DNA of 64,000 nt from positions 2,232,001 to 2,296,000 of the forward strand of contig OZ345364.1 in the NCBI GenBank assembly GCA_977006965.1, read 5' to 3'. The notes under the pieces are model-generated. The model did no database searches, was not told where the DNA came from, and saw only the letters and a list, made by a program, of their open reading frames with translations. Below, in pieces: positions 17,801 to 27,456 of the stretch (positions are counted from its first letter, which is position 1; each line of letters opens with the position of its first letter). The stretch is from Phymatolithon calcareum (lineage: Eukaryota > Rhodophyta > Florideophyceae > Hapalidiales). Position numbers and translations under genes: made by a program.

Positions 17801-19708
17801 TACGAGCCAAGAAGCATCAATGTCTCTGTAGCGCTAACCACCGACAGCGAGTTTATCAATCCGTCGGGGACAGACAGTCGAATGGAAGTACCGTTGCCTG
17901 TTAGCAATGCAGACCGACTGTAAGCCAAGAAAGTCTACTGGCGCGGATTACGAACGGTGTGAAACGCATTGTGTCGCGCGCTGATACATCAGATACTGTG
18001 AGAGAATGTAGTTAGACAGTCAGAGGTAGATTGACTGATGTAGAGACTACATAAGCGGTGATCGAAGTCTTTGTCGAGGAAGTCTTCACAATCAACTTTA
18101 CCATCCACAAACCAACCGCCAAGGATATCGAAAGATAAACTTACTCTTCCGGCGAAAGTCAGCAACGCATTCACACTGCCAAGCAACCATCCATTGCGTA
18201 TCATTGGACCGGACCACTCTTACCGAAGTCACTATATCCCTACGGAGTTTCTGATCCAGCAGAGTTGGCGCACCTTGCCGGGGTCACTACATCCCATCGG
18301 AGTTTCTGACCAAGCGAGTTGTAAGACATCTTGCCGAAAGCACTACATCCCTCCTGGAGATTCTGTCCAGATAAGTTGTATGGACGTCCGGCATCTGCTG
18401 TTGTCTCATTAGGGAGCTGAACTCGTCGTTCGGTTCCTGGATACTCAAGACAGTCTCGATGCTTTTATTGTTACGAGAAGAAAATTCTCAAGCATGTGAT
18501 GCATCTGCTTGGTTACCTCCATTAACGGAGGAATGCGGCTCCAGCTCAAAGTGCAATTGCTCTCGCCCGTTTCGTTCTTCAATACCTACCTAGTCGGTTA
18601 GTCTTGGGCAGCGAAACACGCGAACCTTTTGCACAGCCACAGTAACGTTTGACGAGCTCTATTCGTCAAGCGGAGCAATACGACGCATAGGACGCAGACG
18701 TGCGGGAAACGGACGCGAGGTGCAGAACCCTATTGTGCCATCTTCTTCATCTTCGGCAAGACCATCAATCTTGTCGCCTTGATAGTTGCTTGACTGGCGC
18801 AGGTGGGTTCATGGAATTCAACGTCGCCATCTTCTTCATCTTCCACCAGAATAGTCGTCATGTGGATGGGCAATGGGATGTTGCTGGGGACGAAAACTTC
18901 TTAAGTAGCCCACAGATTTGGGCGATACGACGCTGTGCTCTGAATGCTTCGATTCGCGGTACGTATATTTAGACACGTGAGTGCCAAAACACGTGATTTT
19001 GCGTTTGTTCGGCAAAAATGGCAACTCAGCTCAGCCCGAAGGTCCCGGGGGCGGCTTAGTTTATGTGTCTTTGTTTCGCAAAATAGCAGGTCCCTTGAAT
19101 GGCTTACTGTGGCAAATTCGAGTTTTGGGATAAGCACTCTCGAGAAGACAAGAAATAAGGGATCTTGAGATCAGGTGACTCCGTTTCGCATACTGACGCG
19201 TGTTTCTCAGAGAATAACTGTACAGCAAATTCGGAGACAGTTTTACTGGCTCTGGAAGAATTCATTTTTCTGAAACTACAAACAAACACATCGCTATGAT
19301 GGTGCTCGTAGTAGGATATCTGTTGGTTCATATTGGAGCGTGCGCTTCAGTTGTACAGCACACCCCTTCTAACTGCAACCCTTCTAACTGAAATACCTGC
19401 AGAACTGAAATCGGAGTGCCTTTCCCGACCCAAAATCGTCCGAAAAATATCTAAATTGTAAGGTCACGTGAAAGACTGCAAATTGCAATCCTCACAACTG
19501 AAGCCCCTTATTCTTCGAAGAATGATCGTTTAGTTTTCAGGGGTGCGTTTCACCTGAGAGGTTCATTGTAAGTATCCGTACACGATCATGTTCGATCCAT
19601 CCGCTTTTCGTCTCTCGAACCATTTTGATTCTTTTCGTAACGAGCTGTTGTGTATGTCCGCAGTACCCCCATCCGGAACACCACTCCCCCTCTCCTCTCC
19701 AATCGCTC
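17801..19708. other. Intergenic with short repeat, no gene seen
   Basis: Apart from the 56-bp repeat at 18229-18395, nothing is supportable. CATCTTCTTCATCTTC occurs twice (about 18738 and 18826). Short frames on both strands show no family signature. Confidence 0.45.
18229..18395. repeat. Degenerate 56-bp tandem repeat, about 3 copies
   Basis: TCACTAYATCCC starts near 18229, 18284 and 18340. Each is followed by GGAG(T/A)TTCTG and then (C)TTGCCG in the first two units. The units differ by several substitutions and small indels. No protein repeat is obvious. Confidence 0.7.
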
Positions 19709-20331
19709 TTACTGCGCTCTCCACCGCCTGGAATCGCCGTTATGGTACTCCGTTCCCCTCAGCAAACGGAACCATTTCAGTAAGTCTTCCCTCATAATAA
19801 CCCTTCGAATCTCTTCAACACTCTCCATTGGAAGGCTGTACTCCAAGTTCGCCATAGCGAGTTCCGCGCAGCCCAGCCGCGAACCCTTGATATTCGTCAT
19901 AGCCTCGCGTCGCGGTGCGGTCCAGCGCCTGCTAACCCGCGGATCCCGCTTCCCTCTCCTACAATCGATCGGACAGAGCAGCAGGTCCAGATCTTGTGGC
20001 AAGCCCCGCGCTCTCTAATGTATGAGTAAGCTCTATATCTGTCCCGGGCGACACACTGAAAATCACAGTGCGGTGCACAAACCAGGCATTTTGCAAATCA
20101 TCCTGTCTACCGCTGCCAAATCCCAGTACTGTTCAATGCAATGCAGTAGACCCAGGCATGGGTCTCCAACACATCAAATGATATCGCAATCTTTCGATGT
20201 ACATCAGCAACATGGGACACAGCGCTTGGAATACTCTGATTGGCTTCATGTAGGAGATCCAGGTATGACACCTGAGAGACAAAGCTACCATCTCTTTCGG
20301 CAATGGGAGTTCCGCACGGCAAGCATCCCAT
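19709..20331 (-). CDS. Predicted N-myristoylated protein, two exons, unknown function
   Basis: Exon 1 (20331-20111) starts MGCLPCGTP. Gly-2 with Cys-3 and Cys-6 is the pattern of N-myristoylation plus palmitoylation, which suggests a lipid-anchored membrane-associated protein. A 98-base GT-AG intron (20110-20013) joins in frame to exon 2 (20012-19709), giving 174 aa. The body has helix-like stretches (VSYLDLLHEANQSI; SVEEIRRVIMREDLLKWFRLL) and ends RRWRAQ. No known domain is recognised. Support comes from in-frame splicing, residue composition and the divergent arrangement with the gene at 20471. The exon model is my own reading and untested. Confidence 0.5.
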
Positions 20332-20470
20332 CGTTCGACAACCCTCCAGCAGCCCGCGACCCTCCACCTAGCCGTCCTCCCAGCGCCGAACTTATTCTTC
20401 CCACCGTCACCCGCCCTTAAGCCAAGACACGACCAGTTTAACCAACTAATTCCGCAACAGTGAAGTGAGA

Positions 20471-21490
20471 ATGGCGGCCATACCCGACGGCAACGGCCTT
20501 GGTGGCGCGGACGGTCGTCGCCCGCGCAACCGCTTACGCTCGAAGAGCCGTTTGTGTGGCATTTGCGGCGTATCATGGAACGCGTGTGCCTGCAGAGAAG
20601 CCGACCGGACGGAGACCCTGGGAAGCATCCTCGCCAACTGCCGCGGCCTCGATCAACCACACTCACAGCATCTTTGCTTCTTCATTTATTTTAGCTACCG
20701 TCGTTGGTCTGCTCCGCTACAGGATGAATATTTCTCCGCGTGCTGTCTTCCAAGCTTCGAAGGTTGGTACGCCGCCTGGATAGTGCCTAGCAGCTCAGCC
20801 GCACGGAAGGTGTCAGGTTTCGAAGACGCGGTATTGGAAGTTGTCGTAAATTTCCACGACGGCTCCGCAATGAACGGTTTCATCACACGCGTGGGAGATC
20901 TCGTCCTAGTCAATCCGGCCTCGTCGCCTCGCCACGGCGTCTTTCTCGACCCAATGGTAGCAGCCCTGCAAATGGACACCATGCCCGTCGCGCGCATGTT
21001 CACATTGCAGGAAATGGAAAGTGGTGATCGTGGGTTCGTGCATGGCTCCATTGTTGGCGAGAATAACTTGCGTAAGGTCAGTCACATTGTACGTGACGAC
21101 GGTGCTGGCAGTTTCATCATGCTCAAGTACCCCGAGAAAGATTACGACAGTGTTGAGTTTGCCACCGTGCCGCGTGAAAATGTCAGGGACATTGTACCGG
21201 GGTACGTTGAGGAGTATCGCTTGAGAAGTCGGCGCAGGTTCACTAAGACTGTTGCGAACAGCATGCAGCCGTACTTGGAAAGCTTTTGTGAACGCGCCAA
21301 GGCTGCCGATATAGCACAGCGTGAGGCAAGATCGCCCACGCTTCAGCTTGACACGCCGCAGAAGCTTGTGGATGATGTATTGTCAAGTCTGTCGGCACTG
21401 AAGATGGTCATGGATGCGCCGGCGAGGAAGAAGAAGGCGACACCAGGAATATCGATTCCGAAAAGCGCCCCTGCGCCAACCAGTAGTTAG
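20471..21490 (+). CDS. Conserved-looking protein of unknown function, 339 aa
   Basis: The first ATG (20471) opens a frame to TAG at 21488. The N-terminus is basic with a cysteine cluster (LCGICGVSWNACAC). The middle half (nucleotides 20810-21200) is compact and globular-looking (GDLVLVNPASS, HGSIVGENNLRKVSHIV), and the C-terminus is helical then Lys/Pro/Ser-rich. No family is recognised. The stretch around 20650-20694 (TTCATTTATTTTAG) looks like an intron end and encodes an odd hydrophobic patch (FFIYFSY), so the mature mRNA may lack part of the 5' region. The intergenic space to the divergent gene is only 139 bases, so they may share a promoter. Confidence 0.7.
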   Translation: MAAIPDGNGLGGADGRRPRNRLRSKSRLCGICGVSWNACACREADRTETLGSILANCRGLDQPHSQHLCFFIYFSYRRWSAPLQDEYFSACCLPSFEGWYAAWIVPSSSAARKVSGFEDAVLEVVVNFHDGSAMNGFITRVGDLVLVNPASSPRHGVFLDPMVAALQMDTMPVARMFTLQEMESGDRGFVHGSIVGENNLRKVSHIVRDDGAGSFIMLKYPEKDYDSVEFATVPRENVRDIVPGYVEEYRLRSRRRFTKTVANSMQPYLESFCERAKAADIAQREARSPTLQLDTPQKLVDDVLSSLSALKMVMDAPARKKKATPGISIPKSAPAPTSS

Positions 21491-21773
21491 CTTGTTCTGC
21501 TGTTGCGGCTTTCAGATTGCTCCAACCAATATGGTAGGTTTGGCTTGTTTTTATGTTCGGTGCGATTCTTTTATTGAGCCAGAACCCAGAACCTATTAAA
21601 CGTTTTTCTCTGCGAAACGTTATTGTCTTAGAACTTCAGTATGTGCTCTAATTGCATATGACTTTATGAGAGTCAGTCTCTAAGAGAATCATGTCATTTT
21701 GAGGACCGATCTTGCTGCCACTCTATTACCAGCTAAGGTCGTGGCCACAGCCATTTTAATTTTCCTCTACGTA
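21491..21773. other. Convergent intergenic region
   Basis: Space between the 3' end of the 339-aa gene and the 3' end of the minus-strand HCF173-like gene. It is AT-rich with no extra gene seen. Confidence 0.5.
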
Positions 21774-23459
21774 TCATAGGACGTCAACCTTATCAGGGTA
21801 CTGCGCATCCACAAGGTCCGGCATCAATTTGGCAAATGACTCATCAGAAACATCTTCACCACTACCGCCAGCCATAGTTCCAGGAAAAGATGCAAGTTCA
21901 AAAGTCTTAAACGCAGCTGACGGTGCCCGCAAAGTCGCCAACACGCCCCTGGCAACGTCCTCGCGAGACATTGTCCCCGACAACACATCTCCCTGTCCCA
22001 ATCTGAGCAACCTCCCTGATTCGACAGAATCGTTCAATCCAACTGACCGGACAACGCACCACGAGATATTCGACCGGCGCAACGCATTCTCACCAGCAAG
22101 TTTGTGACCAAGAATACCGCCAGGATTGAGTTCCACTATGGTGATCTTTGCCACCGCACCATCCATCGCCATGCGTTCCGGGCCCCAGAATGGGCGTGTG
22201 ACGGCGGCCGCGGAAAGCAACACGAATCGCGGAGGTGCCGCACGATACGCGCCAATTGATCTGACATCGAGCTGAAACGGTCCCTCACGCTCGCGCACGT
22301 TGGCGACTTTTAAAATTCCATCTCCGACAAGCGAGAGTACAATACCCAGCGAACGAACATTTGCAGTATTGAGCGATTGCATATATGTACCATTCCCATA
22401 TCCGTCCCCGTACACGGGCTTTCCGCGCCGCATAGGTACGAATTCGGCAAAAGGTACTCTTACCGTCTGCCAAGCGTCATCGCCAGCGACTGTGAAAATC
22501 GCTTGAAAAGCTGCGTCCGGCACGACGTGATCCTTCAAACCCAGTTTGTACTGCCTGCTTTGACCAGCCCCACGGACGCGCAGCACTATCCCGTCAAAAG
22601 ACGACAGGTCCACGCCTTCCTCCTCGCTGCCGAGCACTACCCGCGTCTGCGCAAAGCCGCCACCACCGAGCGTCGTCACATTGCCCGAAAACCGCGCGAA
22701 AGATGCGCCACTCTCCGAAATGAACTTCAATGTTGATGATGACCGACCGCCCATGACGACATCGTCGACGGGCTGAAACTGCGCGACTGAGCTCGCACCT
22801 TGCTCACCGAAAAATTCAAACAACGGTCGCACATCCCCTGACGCAATACCGCCTATCAATGGGCTTAATTCGCGCGCGAGAATACCCACGGCTGCATTCT
22901 CCACAGCTGCACAGCTATTTATACCACCGGAGGCCGCGAACACCACTGTACCGACCCCTGCTTCGCGCGCGATGCCCGCGGTTGCTGCGACACCTTCTGC
23001 AGTTCGCATCGTGCTTTGCACGATTGTTACCTCTGGGCGAGACGCCCAGTCGACGGATTCTGCTTCAAAGCCTGGTTCCACTTGTGCGATTATCTGACGG
23101 GCCTGAGGCAGGAGTTGTTCTATTATTTTTCTCCCGGTCCTACCAGACGCACCAGTGACGAGCACCACGCCGCGGTCACCTTCCAATTGCGGCATGGAAG
23201 ATGGAGATTCTGTCGCCTTAGACGGTGTACGAATGAGCAAGTTGGAGAGTTTGGGGAATACTGAGGGTGTGAATAATCGAGACGTTGACATCAACGGCCC
23301 ACTTGCTCTGGGAACGGGATTCTTAACTACGCGGCTTGTGAGAAACGTGCTTCTCGAAAGCGAATTCCCGGTGCTTGCTGCACGCGTGCTCAGGGGAAGG
23401 TACGACACAAAGCCGGTGTGACGATGAAGATGACCACTGTCGCTGGCCATTTGCCGCAT
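21774..23459 (-). CDS. Plastid HCF173-like protein: atypical SDR with inserted CIA30 domain
   Basis: 561 aa. The first about 60 residues are Ser/Thr/Arg-rich with few acids, like a plastid transit peptide. Residues 97-215 form the start of a Rossmann fold (VVLVTGASGRTG at 98-109). A CIA30 (NDUFAF1-like) domain spans about 219-395 (FQPVDDVVMGGRSSS) and is followed by a second SDR-like part to about 540. This SDR-CIA30-SDR order is that of HCF173 and its cyanobacterial relatives; HCF173 in plants promotes translation and stability of psbA mRNA for photosystem II. The glycine motif is TGxxGxxG, typical of atypical SDRs. It is divergent from ELP4 with 332 bases between the start codons. Orthology to HCF173 is inferred from domain order. 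Confidence 0.82.
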   Translation of the reverse strand: MRQMASDSGHLHRHTGFVSYLPLSTRAASTGNSLSRSTFLTSRVVKNPVPRASGPLMSTSRLFTPSVFPKLSNLLIRTPSKATESPSSMPQLEGDRGVVLVTGASGRTGRKIIEQLLPQARQIIAQVEPGFEAESVDWASRPEVTIVQSTMRTAEGVAATAGIAREAGVGTVVFAASGGINSCAAVENAAVGILARELSPLIGGIASGDVRPLFEFFGEQGASSVAQFQPVDDVVMGGRSSSTLKFISESGASFARFSGNVTTLGGGGFAQTRVVLGSEEEGVDLSSFDGIVLRVRGAGQSRQYKLGLKDHVVPDAAFQAIFTVAGDDAWQTVRVPFAEFVPMRRGKPVYGDGYGNGTYMQSLNTANVRSLGIVLSLVGDGILKVANVREREGPFQLDVRSIGAYRAAPPRFVLLSAAAVTRPFWGPERMAMDGAVAKITIVELNPGGILGHKLAGENALRRSNISWCVVRSVGLNDSVESGRLLRLGQGDVLSGTMSREDVARGVLATLRAPSAAFKTFELASFPGTMAGGSGEDVSDESFAKLMPDLVDAQYPDKVDVL

Positions 23460-23791
23460 GAGACGTCTTCTCCGTTCTCTTCGTCACCGCTTCCAGGACC
23501 TCCATCACAAGCACGGTCATGTTGTCGCCGACACTATGGGCATGGAGGCGTAATCTGGTTCATTCCGACCCAAGGAAAAATCCGTTCGTGGATGATAATC
23601 TTCCTCACCACGGAGATCATATGATAGGCAAGCGGAAGGACATTCCCGTGCGACTCGAGAACTGTAAGCCGATGAGATTCGAGAAGTCGAGATGGAAAAT
23701 TTTAAATTTCCTCAAAAGTTTTCGAGCTCTTGCATTTTGGGAAAATGCTTTTCAGCAATAATTTTTGATCACAACTGTTCGCATCTCAGGA

Positions 23792-24784
23792 ATGTCCTTC
23801 CGGCGCCGCAGCTCTAAGGCTACTGCACTGCCCGATGGCGTAGCTTCCTCCGCGGGCGGTTCGCGCATAGTCTCGAGCGGGATCCGCGGGCTTGACACGC
23901 TGCTGGGCGGCGGGATTCCTCTCGGAAAGCTCACGGTGCTCATAGAAGACTCTCCAACTTTCTTCCACTCCAGTGTTCTCGCATCGTTTTGCGCGCAAGG
24001 TGTCGCGCACCGGCACGCTGTTGCGTACGCAAGCGCCACAGCACCTGCCGCGCATGTTCTGTCAGCGCTCCCCGCCCCCTCGCGCGACGTGACATCAGGG
24101 CCGTCTGTCACACCGCCAACGCTCGACATTGCGTGGCGTTATGCAGCGGCGCCGCGACGCGCGGCCTCGACGCGCGGCGATGCGAAATTCCGCATCGAGC
24201 TCGACGCGTCGACGCCGACAGCGCCCGGCCCGGACGCACCGCTTTCCGCGCTGGGGTTCCCGGACACGCGGGTGAGCGCGCTTGTGGCCGGTGTGCGAGC
24301 GCACTGTACGCGGGCGAGGCGCGGCGGCGATGTGGCACGCGTCGCGGTGGCAGGGCTTGCGACGGAGTTTTGGGAGTGGGATGCGGAGATTGCGGATATG
24401 CACTCTGCGCTTGCGCGGTTGAGGGACGCTGTGAGGGGGACTGATGCGGCATTGCTTGTTTCGGTTGCGAGTACTGTGGTGACGGCGGAGATTGCTGTGA
24501 CGGCGGATGCTGTTGTGAGGATGAATGCTTTTGAACGTGACGGTGGGAGATGGATGGGCACGGCGGTGGTTGAGAAGGCGGCGAATGTGGCGCCTGGAAG
24601 ATGGCTTGGGGTGCGCGGGAGTGTGTTTGTGTTTCGAAGGGCGAGACGTGGACTTGTTTTTGAAGAGGCTGCTATCGAACCTGATGATGCTGAGAAAGTT
24701 GCTGGAAACGGGAAAGGCGGCGTGGAAAAGGGCCCTGGAAGAGTGTGTGGCACCGGTCCCGGGAATGCAGCGTTGGATTTCTGA
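23792..24784 (+). CDS. ELP4: Elongator complex protein 4 (ELP4/PAXNEB family)
   Basis: 330 aa from ATG 23792. ELP4 is part of the hexameric RecA-like ring (ELP4-5-6) of Elongator, which modifies wobble uridines of tRNAs. The N-terminal part shows SGIRGLDTLLGGGIPLGKL (residues 30-48), the family's degenerate P-loop region. TFFHSSVLASFCAQGVAHRH follows, and then the signature DIAWRY (112-117) that marks ELP4. A RecA-like core and a C-terminal Lys/Gly tail follow. There is no true Walker A lysine-Ser/Thr, as is usual for ELP4. The coding region is very GC-rich in the middle. An upstream TTG extension is unlikely to be used. Confidence 0.88.
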   Translation: MSFRRRSSKATALPDGVASSAGGSRIVSSGIRGLDTLLGGGIPLGKLTVLIEDSPTFFHSSVLASFCAQGVAHRHAVAYASATAPAAHVLSALPAPSRDVTSGPSVTPPTLDIAWRYAAAPRRAASTRGDAKFRIELDASTPTAPGPDAPLSALGFPDTRVSALVAGVRAHCTRARRGGDVARVAVAGLATEFWEWDAEIADMHSALARLRDAVRGTDAALLVSVASTVVTAEIAVTADAVVRMNAFERDGGRWMGTAVVEKAANVAPGRWLGVRGSVFVFRRARRGLVFEEAAIEPDDAEKVAGNGKGGVEKGPGRVCGTGPGNAALDF

Positions 24785-25776
24785 AAAGAAGTAGCGCGGG
24801 TTTTCTGTTTGTGACGGCGTATCGAATTGACACAGAGAATTTTGAATGCCCTTGCAGCTCATCCGACAAATAATCGGATCAGCAATGCGACGAATGTTCA
24901 TAAAGTGTGTATAGTTGTCGTCCTTTGGTGCAGGTACGCGAGGAAACGGTCAAGTAAGACGAGGAGGAAGTATCGCAAGTCGACATCGGAGTATAGGCGG
25001 TCGAAGAGGAAGTATATGAAGCCGAAGAAGCTTTCGAGAAAGCCGAGGAAGAAATATCACAAGTCGAATACGAAGACTAAGCGGTTGTACAGTGATGCAA
25101 GGAGGTATCAACACAGTTCTGCTCTCTTGGCTACACGCCACGCCATCAATGCGCAAAGAAATGCTGCACCCGGGACCCAATGAGAATCAACCAAAATTTA
25201 ATAAAATACAGATTGAACAATATGATAAAATGTCCAAGGCAAAAGCCCATGAAAAACGGAGCCTTATCCAGGATTTCATGCTGTCATCGGCACAGCAAGG
25301 TCACAAGTAGTGTGTAATGTACGCATTATTTGAGACGGAAATGAAACCAGTGCAATGGACAAAAAAATACCTCATCAACAGAGATGCTCGGCAAATTCCC
25401 GCTGCCCGGTTACGTACCGTACACTGATCTCGCAAGCGTGGGATCTAATGCACGAAACAAGCATCCATCGCACGCATAGACTGCTTGTCTCTTCATTTTT
25501 AGATTCTTTGAACTTACACACATTTCTCTTTATACTCCTATCGAGGGCCGCACACGCGCGGAAATAAAGAGCATACAGTCGTGCCTGTGCAATAAGAGTG
25601 AGTTAAGGGCTACAATACAAAAAACGAGTCGCATTGAGGATGATGATCCAACACGTCCTCTGGACGCGACCGTTCGCTATGATCTAGTCAGAGTTGCGCG
25701 CCGCCCCTAGCGCACAACTTATATGTCATAAAATGAATAAGCCGAACGTTAACCCTATTCGTCCCGTTCCACCTGA
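24785..25776. other. Intergenic with Lys/Arg-coding short repeat
   Basis: 24949-25085 is a degenerate array of 15-18-base units (AAGTCGAAGAGGAAGTAT-like, GCCGAAGAAG-like). In one plus frame it encodes a run of Lys/Arg/Tyr/Ser (RRKYRK, SKRKYMK, KPRKKYHKS). The frame has no suitable upstream ATG, so I do not call a gene. The rest (25190-25776) shows nothing, and contains the 3' flank of the sulfotransferase. Confidence 0.45.
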
Positions 25777-27456
25777 TTACATGCCATGTTCATTAACCGG
25801 TGGAATTTCCGTAGAGAATCCAAATCGCTCAAAGTCCGGCTTATAAACCTTGAGTAGAATCCGTTTCAATTCCGGATCTTCTCTCAACAGTTTGAACAAT
25901 CCCACCTTATCCTTCGGATCTGTGGTATGTAACCTTCTTCGTTCCGCCGGCATGCGACGCTCAGTATGTCTATACATCCATTTCAACACATGTTCCCTCT
26001 CCTCGTCCATGCGTCCAAACTTCCCAATAAAGTCGAAATGGATCAGATCCGGATGTAACAATTCAACCTGCGGTCGCCAATGCAAATCGCGTCTGCTTGC
26101 ATTATCCTCGTATCCATGCTCGCTGTTCAAATCGGCCACCTTTGTACGCGGCATACTGATAACCTTATCAATACCCACTAGAAATTCCTTGAAAGTCGGC
26201 TTGGTCGAGTTGCGCAACTTTCGCATAGCCACATCATCATCGCCATATAATCCATACATTTGCGTCTGATACTCACGCGAATCAATCGGCCATTTCACAA
26301 CCTTGTCCAGATATGCGCTCACCACCCTGTGATATGGATTGCGCACAAAACCAAACTTGAGATACTCAGGGTTATTCAACGTGGCACGAACACGTCGCGC
26401 AGGTAGCGCGTATATCGCATGATTGCGCCAAGCAGGTCCGTTGAAGTCATGCAGCACGGTGTCACGTACAGCCGGATCTGATATGTTGGCATTGACAATG
26501 TCCGGGTTATTTTCAAGATATCCAATATTCCACATCATCGACGTGGTACCCACCTTGAATACCGGTACATAAACCACCTTGAGTTTCTCCGAAATAATTA
26601 TACTTGCATACGCGGGTCCGTAACTCTTCAGCTCTTGTAGATGCAATTCCGGATGATCCGGCCATCTCGGATGGAGCACGGTACGCTGTCGTAAATTGCG
26701 CAGCATTTCACTACCTGGATGTTGCAACGGGAGTGAACGCGGCGGGAATCCCCAAGCAGGTCTGGGTACTTTCGTAGGATGATTAGGATTGGCGACGTCA
26801 AAATGAGCACCCGTTGGATTCACAGCGTGCAGCGGGGCGCCAGACACAAAGATGCCGTTCGGCGGCGGCTCCAGCCCCGACGGTGGCGGCATAGGCGGTA
26901 CAGCAGGTGCGCTCTTCGGCGGCGATACAGGAACTACTTCTATATTCTGCGGTTGTTGTATTGACGATGCTTGTGCTGGTGGATTTGGTGGCGGTGGATC
27001 AGCAACAGCGGCCATCGCCACATGAGGTGCAGGGTCGAAGACAGTGACCGGAACTGCGGGAAAAGAGTCTGTCACCAACGCGGTAGCGATACTGTCCGAC
27101 GCAACGAGATACGAACGGAGAGAATCAGACACAATATAAAGCGCCGGAAGCGCCACAGCGGCCAGAATGAGAACGGGCGGTAACCAGCGACGCATATTTC
27201 GCGAATGATGGAAGCGAGCACTGCGTGCAGCACGATATACAAGGCGGTCCAGCGGGCGTTTCCGCGCCGCTGGGAGCCGCGTGGCGATATCTGCGGCCGT
27301 TTTGTGACTTGTGTGCGCACCTGAGTGCGCGCGATGGTCTGCTAGGGAATGACGAGAGGGACGGCGGTGGTCTATGAGCGGGCGGCTGGACGAGGGTCGA
27401 GTGGAGACGAGTACGGGCGTTGTGAGTGGCGGCGGGCGACAGTGAGGATTATCCAT
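25777..27456 (-). CDS. Golgi carbohydrate sulfotransferase (Sulfotransfer_2 type)
   Basis: 559 aa. It would transfer sulfate from PAPS to a sugar hydroxyl in the Golgi lumen. It is a type II membrane protein: a long basic cytosolic head, one span at about 92-109 (LPPVLILAAVALPALYIV), and a Pro-rich stalk at about 138-205. The catalytic domain has the 5'-phosphosulfate loop VPVFKVGTTSM (297-307; family form 'PK.GSS') and the 3'-phosphate loop FGFVRNPYHRVVSAYLDK (368-385), both diagnostic of the chondroitin/HNK-1 sulfotransferase family. An internal Met (residue 88, MRRWLPP) may be the real start, since 87 preceding residues are unusually long for a cytosolic tail. It is plausibly involved in a sulfated galactan; the acceptor is unknown. 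Confidence 0.88.
   Translation of the reverse strand: MDNPHCRPPPLTTPVLVSTRPSSSRPLIDHRRPSRHSLADHRAHSGAHTSHKTAADIATRLPAARKRPLDRLVYRAARSARFHHSRNMRRWLPPVLILAAVALPALYIVSDSLRSYLVASDSIATALVTDSFPAVPVTVFDPAPHVAMAAVADPPPPNPPAQASSIQQPQNIEVVPVSPPKSAPAVPPMPPPSGLEPPPNGIFVSGAPLHAVNPTGAHFDVANPNHPTKVPRPAWGFPPRSLPLQHPGSEMLRNLRQRTVLHPRWPDHPELHLQELKSYGPAYASIIISEKLKVVYVPVFKVGTTSMMWNIGYLENNPDIVNANISDPAVRDTVLHDFNGPAWRNHAIYALPARRVRATLNNPEYLKFGFVRNPYHRVVSAYLDKVVKWPIDSREYQTQMYGLYGDDDVAMRKLRNSTKPTFKEFLVGIDKVISMPRTKVADLNSEHGYEDNASRRDLHWRPQVELLHPDLIHFDFIGKFGRMDEEREHVLKWMYRHTERRMPAERRRLHTTDPKDKVGLFKLLREDPELKRILLKVYKPDFERFGFSTEIPPVNEHGM

Noticed and set aside
20133-20666. 177-codon minus-strand frame overlapping the start of the 339-aa gene
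   Set aside because: Composition (Arg/Cys/Trp/Gly) is that of an antisense shadow, and it overlaps both a better two-exon minus gene and the plus gene.
24095-24901. 268-codon minus-strand frame antisense to ELP4
   Set aside because: It is an Arg/His/Pro-rich shadow of a GC-rich coding region. The plus frame has the diagnostic ELP4 motifs.
24949-25085. Lys/Arg-rich repeat as a histone-like or protamine-like gene
   Set aside because: The frame has no upstream ATG and only degenerate short repeats. No domain or 5' coding sequence supports a gene.
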